This document shows positions 8,401-12,742 of a DNA stretch of 14,675 nucleotides, in pieces. Both the position numbers and the translations under genes were made by a program. A model generated the notes under the pieces. It did not search any database, was not told the DNA's origin, and worked only from the letters and a program-made list of their open reading frames with translations. The DNA is from Clostridia bacterium (lineage in GTDB: Bacteria > Bacillota > Clostridia > Oscillospirales > CAG-272), in assembly GCA_017382555.1 (NCBI GenBank), contig JAFOAB010000169.1, forward strand, positions 1 through 14,675, written 5' to 3'. Every line of letters begins with the position of its first letter. The first letter of the stretch is position 1.

Positions 8401-8960
8401 CAAGCGCCGCCGAGGCAGGAACCGCCACACATCAGTTCTTGCAGTTCTGCGACATAGCAAACGCAAGGGATAACGGAATAGAGGCGGAGGCCGATAGGCT
8501 TTGCGAGCTTGGCTTTATAACGGAAAAGCAAAAGAACTGCCTGCGCACCGACGAGCTTTCCGTATTTGTAAACGGAGACTTTGCGCGCAGACTTGAGAGT
8601 GCGGACAGCTTAAGGCGCGAATTCCGCTTTAACTGCTTTATGCCCGCACACAAGCTGACGGAAAACAACGAGCTTGCAGAAAGGCTTAACGGCAAGGAGC
8701 TTCCCGTGCAGGGCGTTATAGACGGTTTTTTCCTTGAAGGCGAGAAGGTATATCTCTTCGATTATAAAACGGACAGAATACCCGAAAAGCTCGGTAAGGA
8801 TGAGGCAAAGGCTCTGCTTAGCGAAAGATACCGTTGGCAGCTTTCCTGCTACGCTGAGGCGCTGAAGCGCATCTTCTCGCGCAAAATAAGCGGTGCTATG
8901 ATATATTCCACCGCGCTTGGCGAGGCTTTTTCCGTTGATGCGGATATGCTTGAGGCATAA
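5418..8960 (+). CDS. addA: AddA, helicase-exonuclease subunit A
   Basis: This 1180-residue UvrD/SF1A helicase with a C-terminal RecB-like nuclease is the motor subunit of AddAB. In order: Q-motif W5-T-T-D-Q9; Walker A AAAGSGKT with K30; motif Ia around FTRAAAAELRSRI; Walker B D392-E-Y-Q-D396; motif III VGDIKQNIYAFRGSDP; motif IV NFRSS; motif V M-S-V-H756-A-S-K-G-L-E762-F; motif VI V-A-L-T-R835-A-R. The nuclease domain has G-T-A-T-H1005-Q, V-I-D1102-G, F-D1115-Y-K1117-T-D and a QLSCYAEAL helix. All catalytic residues are present, so the enzyme looks fully active. The ATG at 5418 is preceded by a strong AAAGGAGG (5401-5408) inside addB; an in-frame ATG at 5385 has no such site. No clear terminator follows the stop codon. 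Confidence 0.97.
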   Translation: MPRSWTTDQKKAIESKSRRLLVCAAAGSGKTAVLTERIIKYVTDKSNPGSISRLLIVTFTRAAAAELRSRIREALEEALATEPTEHLAREVLAVSGARISTIHSFCYDLIREEGAALGISRTVRLIDEHEDAMLMRSAMEETIKERYVESDDFSSLVESLVGYRNDADLARVLIKLYESLTTLPQGIEFLNECATRELDAADKDFFLSVAGEAVAKEIIFNLNTFKSRYLLSLDFFPKDHVSRTIVEDDLKKLTDLINGLGKSYSMAREAYKDACKFEKFKPGKSGTYEDEKTAFKDLRASYKDYTESLDALFAQTDEETRQSLSEHHRLIAELYATQRAFEARLNAAKRRMDVCSFSDLEQLALKLLYNEDGTYSKIATSVSSCFDRVFIDEYQDVNNNQRMIFDAIASQTGCFRVGDIKQNIYAFRGSDPSIIDSLRVKYDEDGSDETENIFMSKNFRSSKTVLDYINEVCEPVFRGGRFRYDDSDKLNVGREDKDFTKEQSVTVLCCINGSRKDGTVAVREEVAVADEIERLVREECLEDGRRIKYGDIAILLRKYGTHSGAFISELERRGIPVAPTGKRSLFNEAHVSLLLSALQAADNPLKDIPLCAVLFSPIFRLTVDELTLIQRGRCGSLWQNLTECAAKRGGSFAVAHERISLWRELARKQTCDSFLHWLLAFDGISDALMSLAETDVDRRNTKDDIDLIYDMSRSFGIGGNRSLSAFVEELEGCAERDKTVESAPNAGDGVSIMSVHASKGLEFPVCFVAKANSAKSTGDSGDRLQFNAYAGVGLFLTDPRGFVLVNTPTREALRLINDSLDVGEEDRILYVALTRARERLYVTAGKLPRDSEYKAECRLLYGNTKLPGADHKIIDLALHAAKRKPSLAKCISIMPTPECEEEPTVTEEKTEEVVHDETVAEEYAALIEKRIAFEYADEYLTRIPAKISVSDLSPSVLDEAMPAQSETDASLAAVGKWRGAEFNEMPDFLLKDKKASAAEAGTATHQFLQFCDIANARDNGIEAEADRLCELGFITEKQKNCLRTDELSVFVNGDFARRLESADSLRREFRFNCFMPAHKLTENNELAERLNGKELPVQGVIDGFFLEGEKVYLFDYKTDRIPEKLGKDEAKALLSERYRWQLSCYAEALKRIFSRKISGAMIYSTALGEAFSVDADMLEA

Positions 8961-9001
8961 AATTTATCAGACTTGCAGTAAAATTTACAATTTATACATT
9001 T

Positions 9002-9026
9002 TTGACACTTAAAAATACGCTATAAT
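9002..9026 (+). promoter_or_regulatory. Candidate promoter of the DUF5685 operon
   Basis: A perfect TTGACA (9002-9007) and a perfect TATAAT (9021-9026) are present but only 13 bases apart, against the usual 16-18. Either the TATAAT works with a poor -35, or TTGACA pairs with TACGAT at 9026-9031 (18-base spacer). A small palindrome GTAAA-A-TTTAC lies upstream at 8978-8988. Confidence 0.45.
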
Positions 9027-9063
9027 ACGATGTTAGACAAGTATACGGAGATTAAATGAGCTT

Positions 9064-9948
9064 ATGTTTGGTTACGTAAAGGCTTATATACCCGAATTAA
9101 GGATAAAAGAATATGAGCTTTATCGGGCAGGCTACTGCGGCGTGTGCAAGGCAATGGGCAAATGCACGGGCTGCACGTCGCGCCTTACGCTGACCTGGGA
9201 CTCCGTATTTCTGTTCTTTTTGCGTACCGCTCTTACTCGCGCAGAATTTAAAATGGACAAGGGCGCTTGCATTGCACACCCGTTTAACAAGCGCAAATAC
9301 ATCCACAGCTCCGCGGAGCTTGATTATGCCGCAAAGGCAACGGCGGTTATGACGTACTACAAGCTTCTGGACGATATTAGTGACGAGCACGGTGCAAAAG
9401 GCCTGCTTGCACGTATTGCGATGATAGAGGCAAGACCGGCGAAAAGAAAAGCGGAGCTTGCTTCCCTTTCCGCCGCGTGTGAGGAGCTGTTGCCACAGCT
9501 TTCGGAAATTGAGAAAGCGGCGAAGCCATCCTTTGACAAGCCCGCAGATATTTCCGCAAGACTGACGGCGGAGCTGTTTGCCTCGGGTCTTGAAAAGGGC
9601 AGCAGAGCGGAGATAATTGCGCGCGAGATCGGCTATCATACCGGCAAATTCATTTACGCCGCAGATGCGGCGGATGATCTTTCAAGCGACGTAAAAAAGG
9701 GGCGGTACAACCCATATGCCGCCATGCTTGGAATAACGAAGCTTGATGATACTGCAAAAGATATGATACGCGATGCCCTGCGGTGCGAAACGGGTAACGT
9801 GCTGAAGGCACTTGACCTTATCGACTTTGAGGGCATTGAAGGTATTAAGGCAATTCTCTACAATATAGCTTACCACGGCATGGCAAAGCGTGCCGAAGAA
9901 ATACTTTACGGTAAAAAGGAAGACCACACGGATGAGCGATCCATATAA
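9064..9948 (+). CDS. DUF5685 family protein, possible isoprenoid-synthase-like fold
   Basis: This 294-residue soluble, mostly helical protein belongs to the DUF5685 family, recognised from its N-terminus (MFGYV, then a conserved Y-C-G-V-C-K at 24-29). C25, C28, C69 and H72 (C-x-x-H-P) could form a metal site; C34 and C37 add a second CxxC here. Two Asp-rich motifs stand out: L-L-D103-D104-I-S-D107-E108 (a DDxxD) and D201-A-A-D204-D205-L-S-S-D209, followed by V-K-K-G-R-Y-N-P. Their spacing and the second motif's resemblance to the squalene/phytoene synthase motif suggest a class I isoprenoid synthase-like fold. This is inference; the family has no function known to me. The start ATG at 9064 matches the family N-terminus, although the nearest GGAG sits 13-14 bases upstream, closer to an out-of-frame ATG at 9056. 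The gene overlaps the J-protein gene by 17 bp. Confidence 0.85.
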   Translation: MFGYVKAYIPELRIKEYELYRAGYCGVCKAMGKCTGCTSRLTLTWDSVFLFFLRTALTRAEFKMDKGACIAHPFNKRKYIHSSAELDYAAKATAVMTYYKLLDDISDEHGAKGLLARIAMIEARPAKRKAELASLSAACEELLPQLSEIEKAAKPSFDKPADISARLTAELFASGLEKGSRAEIIAREIGYHTGKFIYAADAADDLSSDVKKGRYNPYAAMLGITKLDDTAKDMIRDALRCETGNVLKALDLIDFEGIEGIKAILYNIAYHGMAKRAEEILYGKKEDHTDERSI

Positions 9949-10558
9949 GATACTCGGTGTTTCACCGAGTGCGAGCGACGATGAAATAAAAAAGGCGTAT
10001 AGGGAGCTTGCCAAGAAGTTCCACCCCGATAATTACGCAGACAGCCCAATGGCGGAGCTTGCAACCGAAAAGATGCAGGAGATCAACGAGGCGTACAGCC
10101 AAATCCAAGCCGAGCGCGCAAACGGCGCAAGAGGCGGAAACGGAGGCTACAACCGAAGCGGCGGATACGGTGCTTCAACAAGCTTTGCGGATGCAAGAAG
10201 GCATATTAACAACGGAAGCTACGCAGAGGCACGCATTATTCTTGACTCCGTTTCAAGTGCCGACAGAAATGCGGAATGGCACTTCTTGATGGGTGTGCTG
10301 TACTACCGTCAGGGATGGTACCACGATGCGGCAAGGTATTTTGATATTGCGTGCAGTATGGATCCGCAGAACGCGGAATACAGAAGCGCACGTCAGCGTA
10401 TGTCAAACGGCACGTACAGCCAAAGCTATGGCAATGGCGATATGTATTCGCGCGGCAGAAGCGTGGAAGCGGAGTTCTGCAGCTGCTGCTCCAACCTGCT
10501 GATCCTTGATTGCTGTGCCGAATGCTGCTGCGGCTGTGATATAATACCGCATTGCTGA
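9932..10558 (+). CDS. J-domain/TPR protein with Cys-rich tail
   Basis: This 208-residue protein has an N-terminal J domain (residues 2 to about 65; HPD at 31-33), which in this family stimulates the ATPase of DnaK (Hsp70). A Gly/Asn-rich linker (about 67-90) follows, then helical TPR-like repeats (about 92-165; FADARRHINNGSYAEA and a second unit with YYRQGWYHDAARYF). The end is a tail with 10 Cys in the last 26 residues (C-S-C-C, C-C-A-E-C-C-C-G-C and a terminal Cys). It lacks the DnaJ zinc finger and C-terminal peptide-binding domains, so it is a specialised J-protein, not the housekeeping DnaJ. The start is the ATG at 9932 with AAGGA upstream, inside the end of the DUF5685 gene; an upstream in-frame ATG at 9890 would only extend into that gene. 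The 17-bp overlap implies coupled translation. The client is unknown; neighbours suggest the DUF5685 protein or the membrane protein. Confidence 0.9.
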   Translation: MSDPYKILGVSPSASDDEIKKAYRELAKKFHPDNYADSPMAELATEKMQEINEAYSQIQAERANGARGGNGGYNRSGGYGASTSFADARRHINNGSYAEARIILDSVSSADRNAEWHFLMGVLYYRQGWYHDAARYFDIACSMDPQNAEYRSARQRMSNGTYSQSYGNGDMYSRGRSVEAEFCSCCSNLLILDCCAECCCGCDIIPHC

Positions 10559-10559
10559 T

Positions 10560-11084
10560 ATGAGAAAACAAACGAACGCAAAAAAATACGCACTCACAGC
10601 GGTGCTTTCCGCTCTTGCGTGCGCCTTGATGCTTTTAACGAATTTTATCGACACCGCTTCCCTATCCGTTGCGGCAATTGCGGCACTGCCGGTGCTAATA
10701 TTGCTCTGCGAGCACGGCACAGCGCCCGCCGTGGGCTGCTATGCGGTAACGGCAACGCTTTCGCTTATCGTTTGCCCGCTTAAAAGCGCGCCGATAGCGT
10801 TTGCCGCATTCTTCGGAATTTATCCGCTTATAAAGCGCCTTGCGGAATCAAAAACCAAGATAACGCGAGTGCTTATCAAGGGTGGCGCCATGTTAATCAC
10901 CGTTGGCACATACACCGCCACAGCACTCGTGTTCTTCCCCGAGGAGATATTCACCTCCCCGATATACAAATGGATATTCGTGCCCTTGTGCATCGTCGCA
11001 TTTTTGCTGTACGACAGATGCCTTACCTTGTTTGTGCGAGTATATGCACTCAGGCTCAGACCGAAAATTGCAAAATATTTATAA
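10560..11084 (+). CDS. Polytopic membrane protein, unknown function
   Basis: A 174-residue integral membrane protein with five or six hydrophobic segments, at about residues 11-29, 33-50, 54-72, 76-93, 104-126 and 137-155, and a basic C-terminal tail (L-R-L-R-P-K). The size, the early A-V-L-S-A-L-A-C-A-L-M segment and the small-residue-rich helices recall S components of ECF vitamin transporters, but no family signature was recognised. The ATG sits one base after the J-protein stop codon with no clear Shine-Dalgarno sequence, so it is probably translated by re-initiation. It is the last gene of the DUF5685 operon, ending at the terminator at 11084-11122. Confidence 0.8.
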   Translation: MRKQTNAKKYALTAVLSALACALMLLTNFIDTASLSVAAIAALPVLILLCEHGTAPAVGCYAVTATLSLIVCPLKSAPIAFAAFFGIYPLIKRLAESKTKITRVLIKGGAMLITVGTYTATALVFFPEEIFTSPIYKWIFVPLCIVAFLLYDRCLTLFVRVYALRLRPKIAKYL

Positions 11085-11122
11085 AAAAGCTTGGATGGCT
11101 AATTTACACATCCAAGCTTTTT
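11084..11122. terminator. Bidirectional intrinsic terminator
   Basis: A 14-bp perfect stem (AAAAAGCTTGGATG at 11084-11097 paired with 11109-11122) with an 11-base loop. It has T-runs on the 3' side of both strands. It lies between the converging membrane-protein gene (stop at 11082-11084) and the LURP-one gene (stop at 11124-11126) and serves both. Confidence 0.93.
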
Positions 11123-11123
11123 A

Positions 11124-11594
11124 TTAATTACGTGAGCATTTTTCCGCATCAATCGCAAGCACGAGCATAAGTGCGCAAAGCGCATCCTCCGCTAGGCGAA
11201 CGTCGATAACGTAGGTATCGGTCATACGGAAAAGCTCCTTGGAAACGGTGGCAACCGTATTTCCCGTACTGTCCTCAATATTATAATCCCACTCAAGGAA
11301 ATTGCCTTCAACGTGCCAGCCGTTGCATTCAATATTATAGCTGTGGCGGAAAAGGGCAAACTCCTTGCTGATGCATCCCGCATACCTATCGCCGTAATAT
11401 ATCTCAAACGTAGGCAGGAAGGTAAGCACTCTTTGCTTTACGGTTCCAACCTCATTACCGGATGCATCATATATCTTCAGGCAATGTCCCCATGAAGGCC
11501 GCCCCTTTACGGTATAGACGGTATTCCCCGCATCATCGTAAATATCGTAGGCGTGAAACCACGAAAACATTCTTTGCTTAAAAAGAAGTCTCAT
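11124..11594 (-). CDS. LURP-one-related family protein
   Basis: A 156-residue protein of the LURP-one-related/YxjI family, which has a Tubby-like beta-barrel with a central helix. It begins MRLLFKQRMFSWFHAYDIYD and shows the family's repeating strands (a hydrophobic stretch, then D-x-x-G-N-x-V-x-T-V) at about residues 17-28, 40-53 and 105-118. The hydrophobic C-terminal helix (about 132-148) corresponds to the helix buried in the barrel rather than a membrane span. No catalytic site is known in the family; lipid or phosphoinositide binding is suggested for Tubby-like relatives. The ATG at 11594 is chosen because GGAGG lies just upstream at 11600-11604. It lies 28 bp behind the AbrB-like gene on the same strand and may share its transcript. 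Confidence 0.82.
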   Translation of the reverse strand: MRLLFKQRMFSWFHAYDIYDDAGNTVYTVKGRPSWGHCLKIYDASGNEVGTVKQRVLTFLPTFEIYYGDRYAGCISKEFALFRHSYNIECNGWHVEGNFLEWDYNIEDSTGNTVATVSKELFRMTDTYVIDVRLAEDALCALMLVLAIDAEKCSRN

Positions 11595-11612
11595 AACAGC
11601 CTCCTGCCGTAT

Positions 11613-11642
11613 ATTATAATCTTTAAAACTGTGCGCGGTTAA
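11613..11642 (-). promoter_or_regulatory. Possible internal promoter of the LURP-one gene
   Basis: On the minus strand, a perfect TATAAT (11613-11618) lies 18 bases after TTAACC (11637-11642, a 4/6 match to TTGACA). The -35 is inside the 3' end of the AbrB-like gene. This could let the LURP-one gene be expressed apart from it. The -10 is good but the -35 is weak. Confidence 0.4.
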
Positions 11643-11871
11643 GCGATTCTGCGCATTCGCGGCAGACGAGCTTTCCCTTGTAATACGTAAGCTCCTCGTG
11701 ATTGCCGCAGAAGATACAGCCGGGCTGGTACTTTTGAAGCACGATGCGGTTTCCGTCAATAAATATCTCCACCGAATCCTTGGGGCTGAGCTCAAGTGTT
11801 TTTCTGATCTCGATGGGGAGAACTATTCTGCCGAGATCGTCAATGGGGCGAACTATACCTGTTGATTTCAT
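11623..11871 (-). CDS. AbrB/SpoVT-type transcription regulator with C-terminal zinc ribbon
   Basis: An 82-residue DNA-binding protein. Residues 1-47 are a swapped-hairpin AbrB/MazE/SpoVT domain (MKSTGIVRPIDDLGRIVLPI, then EIR, then a V-E-I-F-I-D strand). The family binds DNA as dimers or tetramers and controls transitions of growth phase or sporulation. Residues 52-73 form a probable zinc ribbon (C52xxC55 and C70xxC73), a common addition in clostridial members. The start is the ATG at 11869-11871, with AAAGGA about 12 bases upstream. It is close to the downstream LURP-one gene (28 bp). Its leader contains an inverted repeat over the likely transcription start, which could be an autoregulatory operator. 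It is not the long AbrB of B. subtilis; which genes it controls cannot be read from this window. Confidence 0.92.
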   Translation of the reverse strand: MKSTGIVRPIDDLGRIVLPIEIRKTLELSPKDSVEIFIDGNRIVLQKYQPGCIFCGNHEELTYYKGKLVCRECAESLNRAQF

Positions 11872-11938
11872 TTGGCGATTCCATCCTTTCGTTAAGCTAA
11901 TTCAGCAAAAAGCGTCAATAACCGTCAAACAGAAAAAT

Positions 11939-11966
11939 ATTACAAAGTAATTCGACACTTCGTAAT
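11939..11966 (-). promoter_or_regulatory. Inverted repeat over the transcription start of the AbrB-like gene
   Basis: ATTACAAAGT (11939-11948) and ACTTCGTAAT (11957-11966) are inverted copies with one mismatch, separated by 8 bases. They lie directly downstream of the -10 box. They could be an operator blocking RNA polymerase, or a 5' hairpin in the transcript; the mismatch becomes a G-U pair in the minus-strand RNA. Confidence 0.5.
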
Positions 11967-11967
11967 T

Positions 11968-11996
11968 ATGCTAACACAAAAGCGCCTCAAAGTCAA
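11968..11996 (-). promoter_or_regulatory. Sigma-A promoter of the AbrB-like gene
   Basis: On the minus strand, TTGACT (11991-11996), a 17-base spacer and TAGCAT (11968-11973). The predicted start site is near 11961, giving an untranslated leader of about 90 bases. Confidence 0.7.
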
Positions 11997-12011
11997 CATT
12001 TTCTTGAAGCG

Positions 12012-12057
12012 TTTACATTTTCTGTATATTTTTACGCCATTGCGTCTAAAATGTAAA
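12012..12057 (+). promoter_or_regulatory. AT-rich inverted repeat upstream of the small membrane protein gene
   Basis: TTTACATTTT (12012-12021) and AAAATGTAAA (12048-12057) are perfect inverted copies with a 26-base gap, ending just before the GGGAGGG ribosome binding site at 12062-12068. This could be an operator pair or a weak leader hairpin. No clean promoter for this gene was identified; TTGAAG at 12004 and TATATT at 12025 are only 15 apart. Confidence 0.35.
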
Positions 12058-12078
12058 AAACGGGAGGGCAAAATCAGT

Positions 12079-12354
12079 ATGCTGAAGGGCTGTCAGAAAA
12101 GTGTTATTTTCGTTAAGGGCAAGGAAAACGAGCTGTTTGAGGAGGCGTACTTCGTGATGAAGGACACGGAAAGAGCGCACTCCACCGCCGATATTATTGC
12201 GGAGGCGAGGCGTATAATCGAAACGGAGGATATGAGCGCCTCCCCCGTTTCCGTAAAGCTGAACAGAAAAAAGAAGCTCATATGCTTTTGCATCGGCGCA
12301 CTTGTTACGTGCCTTTTGTGGGCGGGGGCAATGCTTTTTAATTTGTTTATGTAA
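12079..12354 (+). CDS. Small C-terminally membrane-anchored protein
   Basis: A 91-residue protein with an N-terminal soluble part of about 60 residues (K-S-V-I-F-V-K, then L-F-E-E-A-Y-F-V-M-K and an E-A-R-R-I-I-E helix), a basic K-L-N-R-K-K-K stretch, and one hydrophobic segment at about residues 70-90. This is tail-anchored topology with the soluble part predicted to be cytoplasmic. It resembles short conserved clostridial proteins of unknown function with a similar KxVIxVK...FEEAxFxxK pattern, but I cannot name a family. The start is the ATG at 12079, with GGGAGGG upstream; a longer frame open from 11968 lacks such a site and overlaps the regulator's promoter. No terminator hairpin follows directly. 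Confidence 0.75.
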   Translation: MLKGCQKSVIFVKGKENELFEEAYFVMKDTERAHSTADIIAEARRIIETEDMSASPVSVKLNRKKKLICFCIGALVTCLLWAGAMLFNLFM

Positions 12355-12369
12355 TTTTATTTTTCGCTA

Positions 12370-12398
12370 TTGCATTTTTATATTATCCGTTGTATAAT
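12370..12398 (+). promoter_or_regulatory. Strong sigma-A promoter in the gap before RNase J
   Basis: TTGCAT (12370-12375), a 17-base spacer, and a perfect TATAAT (12393-12398). The start site would be about 12405. It drives the structured RNA region and possibly RNase J beyond the terminator at 12533-12556. Confidence 0.75.
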
Positions 12399-12404
12399 AC
12401 TAAT

Positions 12405-12556
12405 GATTTCGTGTTCGTGAACTAAGCAAGCGCATTCGAATCTTAACGGGGGCCGTTATACCGTTATTATCTTGTGCGCAAAAGCCCGTATAGCGGGCGA
12501 TTTTTGTGCGCGTTTTTTTGCGCGCATTTGCTAAGGGCACAGCTGTGCCCTTTTTT
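12405..12556 (+). ncRNA. Candidate structured small RNA or RNase J leader
   Basis: A transcript of about 150 bases between a strong promoter and an intrinsic terminator, with no convincing open reading frame and several possible stems. AACGG-GGG-CCGTT lies at 12444-12456. GCCCG (12484-12488) pairs with CGGGC (12494-12498) and is flanked by GCGC/A-rich and T-rich arms that can extend it. TGCGCG (12507-12512) pairs with CGCGCA (12521-12526) as an alternative. A long-range pairing AGCAAGCGC (12425-12433) with GCGC-AT-TTGCT (12522-12532) would close a rod-like fold, loosely like 6S RNA. No known RNA family was recognised. It could be a free small RNA or an attenuated leader of RNase J. Confidence 0.42.
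12533..12556 (+). terminator. Intrinsic terminator upstream of RNase J
   Basis: The arms AAGGGCACAG and CTGTGCCCTT form a GC-rich palindrome (12533-12552) running into a T-run (12551-12556). It would end transcripts from the promoter at 12370-12398, about 190 bases before the RNase J start codon. Confidence 0.88.
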
Positions 12557-12583
12557 CATATCCGAAACTCAATATACGCGTCA

Positions 12584-12690
12584 GAATCCTTCGCCTCGCC
12601 AGTGCCACCACTTGCTCGCTTGTCATTCTTGAGCGTAGCGAAGAATCTGTGCGAGCATTGCTGCGGACTCCGTTTGAGGATGACAGGGCG
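12584..12690. repeat. Imperfect palindromic intergenic repeat (REP/MITE-like)
   Basis: Nested inverted repeats: GTCATTCTTGA (12622-12632) against TTGAGGATGAC (12674-12684); TGCTCGC (12613-12619) against GCGAGCA (12651-12657); and CAGAATCCTTCGC (around 12584-12595) against GCGAAGAATCTG (around 12638-12649). The core TGTCATTCTTGAGCGTAGCG is a motif I recognise from dispersed intergenic palindromes in many bacterial genomes. There is only one copy in this window, so its dispersal is not shown here. It encodes no protein and sits between the terminator and RNase J. Confidence 0.6.
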
Positions 12691-12742
12691 CTAAAACCGT
12701 ACTACATACGTGCCACACCGGCAAATAAATAAAGGAGATTTT

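Noticed and set aside
11968..12078. Longer N-terminus for the small membrane protein, starting at 11968.
   Set aside because: It would overlap the regulator's promoter, lacks a ribosome binding site, and the added residues are an AT-driven Lys/Phe/Leu string. GGGAGGG at 12062-12068 points to 12079.
12440..12470. Possible T-box or similar riboswitch, from the GG-CCGTTATACCGTT stretch.
   Set aside because: The conserved T-box bulge (TGGNACCGCG) and specifier domain are absent, and the downstream gene is not an amino-acid gene.
12613..12690. CRISPR-like or integron-type repeat.
   Set aside because: There is a single copy with nested inverted symmetry and no regularly spaced direct repeats or adjacent cas or integrase gene.
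12506..12694. A 62-codon open frame within the repeat-rich gap before RNase J.
   Set aside because: It spans the terminator and the palindromic repeat, has no ribosome binding site and resembles no protein.
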